A DNA stretch of 64,000 nt from positions 1 through 64,000 of the forward strand of contig NZ_OANU01000123.1 in NCBI RefSeq assembly GCF_900089835.1. The letters are read 5' to 3'. This DNA comes from Vibrio thalassae (lineage in GTDB: Bacteria; Pseudomonadota; Gammaproteobacteria; Enterobacterales; Vibrionaceae). Positions 63,095 to 64,000 of the stretch are shown piece after piece. The notes beneath the pieces are model-generated. The model saw only the letters and a program-made list of their open reading frames with translations. It was not told the DNA's origin and ran no database searches. Every line of letters starts with the position of its first letter. Within the stretch, counting starts at the first letter, position 1. The translations under genes and the position numbers were made by a program.

Positions 63095-64000
63095 ATGGAA
63101 CGACCATTGCGAATTGGTATCGTTGCTGGCGAACTCTCTGGAGACACTCTGGGTGAGGGCTTCATCAAAGCAATAAAACAACAATATCCAGATGCTGAGT
63201 TTGTTGGTATCAGTGGCCCTAAGATGATTGCTCAAGGCTGCGATTCTCTGTTTGATATGGAAGAGCTGGCGGTGATGGGGCTGGTGGAAGTTCTAGGACG
63301 CTTGAGACGCTTATTGCATGTCAAAGCTGAGCTGGTGACCTACTTTACGGAAAACCCAGTCGACGTATTTGTCGGCATTGATGCGCCTGATTTTAATTTG
63401 CGTCTCGAACTAGACCTTAAAAAAGCAGGAACCAAAACGGTTCATTATGTGAGTCCCTCTGTCTGGGCTTGGAGACAAAAACGAATCCATAAAATTGCAG
63501 AGGCGACGGACCTTGTACTGGCTTTCTTACCATTTGAAAAAGCTTTCTATGACAAGTTCCAAGTTCCTTGCGAGTTTGTTGGTCATACCTTAGCGGATAC
63601 TATCCCTCTTGAATCCGATGCGAAGCACGCGCGCGAACTATTAGGATTAGCGGCGGATAAAAAATGGCTGGCAGTATTACCTGGTAGTCGTAGCAATGAG
63701 CTAAAGATGTTGTCACAACCGTTTATTGAGGCTTGCGTGAAATTGCATCAAGACGACCCAGACCTTGGATTTGTCGTGGCTGCAGTCAACGAAAAACGCA
63801 AGCAGCAGTTCATTGAAGCGTGGCAGAGTATCGCACCTCAGCTAGATTTTCATATTGTCCTAGATACCGCCCGCAATGTTATCACTGCGGCTGATGCCGT
63901 GTTACTGGCCTCTGGTACGGTCGCTCTAGAGTGCATGCTACTAAAAAGACCCATGGTCGTTGGTTATAAAATGAATGCGATAACGGCATTTCTAGCGAAG
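63095..64000 (+). CDS. lpxB: Lipid A disaccharide synthase LpxB, 3' end beyond the window
   Basis: Open from ATG 63095 to the window end, 302 residues without a stop (full length is usually about 380). PLRIGIVAGELSGDTLGEGF is the start. GPKMIAQGCDSLFDMEELAV, GIDAPDFNLRLE, HYVSPSVWAWRQKRIHKIA and LPGSRSNELKML follow, and LLASGTVALECMLLKRPMVV is near the end. This GT19 enzyme joins UDP-diacylglucosamine and lipid X. It is partial only because of the window edge. Confidence 0.96.
   Translation, partial: MERPLRIGIVAGELSGDTLGEGFIKAIKQQYPDAEFVGISGPKMIAQGCDSLFDMEELAVMGLVEVLGRLRRLLHVKAELVTYFTENPVDVFVGIDAPDFNLRLELDLKKAGTKTVHYVSPSVWAWRQKRIHKIAEATDLVLAFLPFEKAFYDKFQVPCEFVGHTLADTIPLESDAKHARELLGLAADKKWLAVLPGSRSNELKMLSQPFIEACVKLHQDDPDLGFVVAAVNEKRKQQFIEAWQSIAPQLDFHIVLDTARNVITAADAVLLASGTVALECMLLKRPMVVGYKMNAITAFLAK

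Overview
The window reads as chromosomal DNA of a Vibrio species (Gammaproteobacteria). The basis is gene order, recognised by eye: smpB-ssrA, ratA-rnfH, recN-nadK, grpE-dnaK-dnaJ, a minor-pilin cluster directly after dnaJ, mltF-purL, and the long envelope block map/rpsB-tsf-pyrH-frr-uppS-cdsA-dxr-rseP-bamA-skp-lpxD-fabZ-lpxA-lpxB. The tmRNA tag (ANDENYALAA) and small proteins such as the DUF3622 protein fit the same assignment. No database search was possible.

Region 1, 1-13131, is accessory DNA lying against the 3' end of ssrA. Two tyrosine-recombinase genes sit next to the tmRNA gene. ssrA is a known island integration site in vibrios, for example for VPI-1 of V. cholerae. The far end of the island lies left of base 1. 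The cargo is a peptide (microcin/RiPP-like) biosynthesis and export locus. In order it has: a HlyC-like acyltransferase cut by an ISAs1-type insertion sequence; a SelO-like AMP-transferase/pseudokinase-fold protein; a membrane family-2 glycosyltransferase with a one-base frameshift; an 84-residue double-glycine precursor peptide; a 54-residue two-helix membrane protein (immunity candidate); a radical SAM protein; a HlyD/CvaA-type adaptor; a C39-peptidase ABC exporter (CvaB type); a left-handed beta-helix acetyltransferase; and a ClpP-like lipoprotein. I do not recognise this combination as a described system. Two of the modifying genes look broken here. After it comes a group II intron remnant that has lost almost all of its reverse transcriptase and half of domain V.

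Region 2, 13132-24319, is core: tmRNA, smpB, ratA-rnfH, bamE, SOS-controlled recN with two LexA boxes, nadK, grpE and dnaK each behind a good sigma-32 promoter, a dicarboxylate symporter between them, and dnaJ.

Region 3, 24318-27654, is a type IV minor pilin cluster (DNA-uptake/MSHA-type pilus machinery): a frameshifted PilE-like pilin on the minus strand, and fimT-pilW-pilX-pilV-like genes on the plus strand. The fimT-like gene seems to need an AUU start codon to keep its prepilin leader.

Region 4, 28011-45757, is housekeeping: two AbgT-family transporters, the glutathione-dependent formaldehyde detoxification pair with a divergent LysR regulator, tadA, a tiny basic protein with a strong ribosome binding site, mltF, purL behind a PurR box, a DUF3622 protein, a YebE-like protein, proS, trmO and a YaeH-like protein.

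Region 5, 45940-64000, holds glnD, map, the translation genes rpsB-tsf-pyrH-frr, isoprenoid and phospholipid genes uppS, cdsA and dxr, and outer-membrane biogenesis genes rseP, bamA, skp, lpxD, fabZ, lpxA and lpxB (lpxB runs off the window). This region is ordinary and intact.
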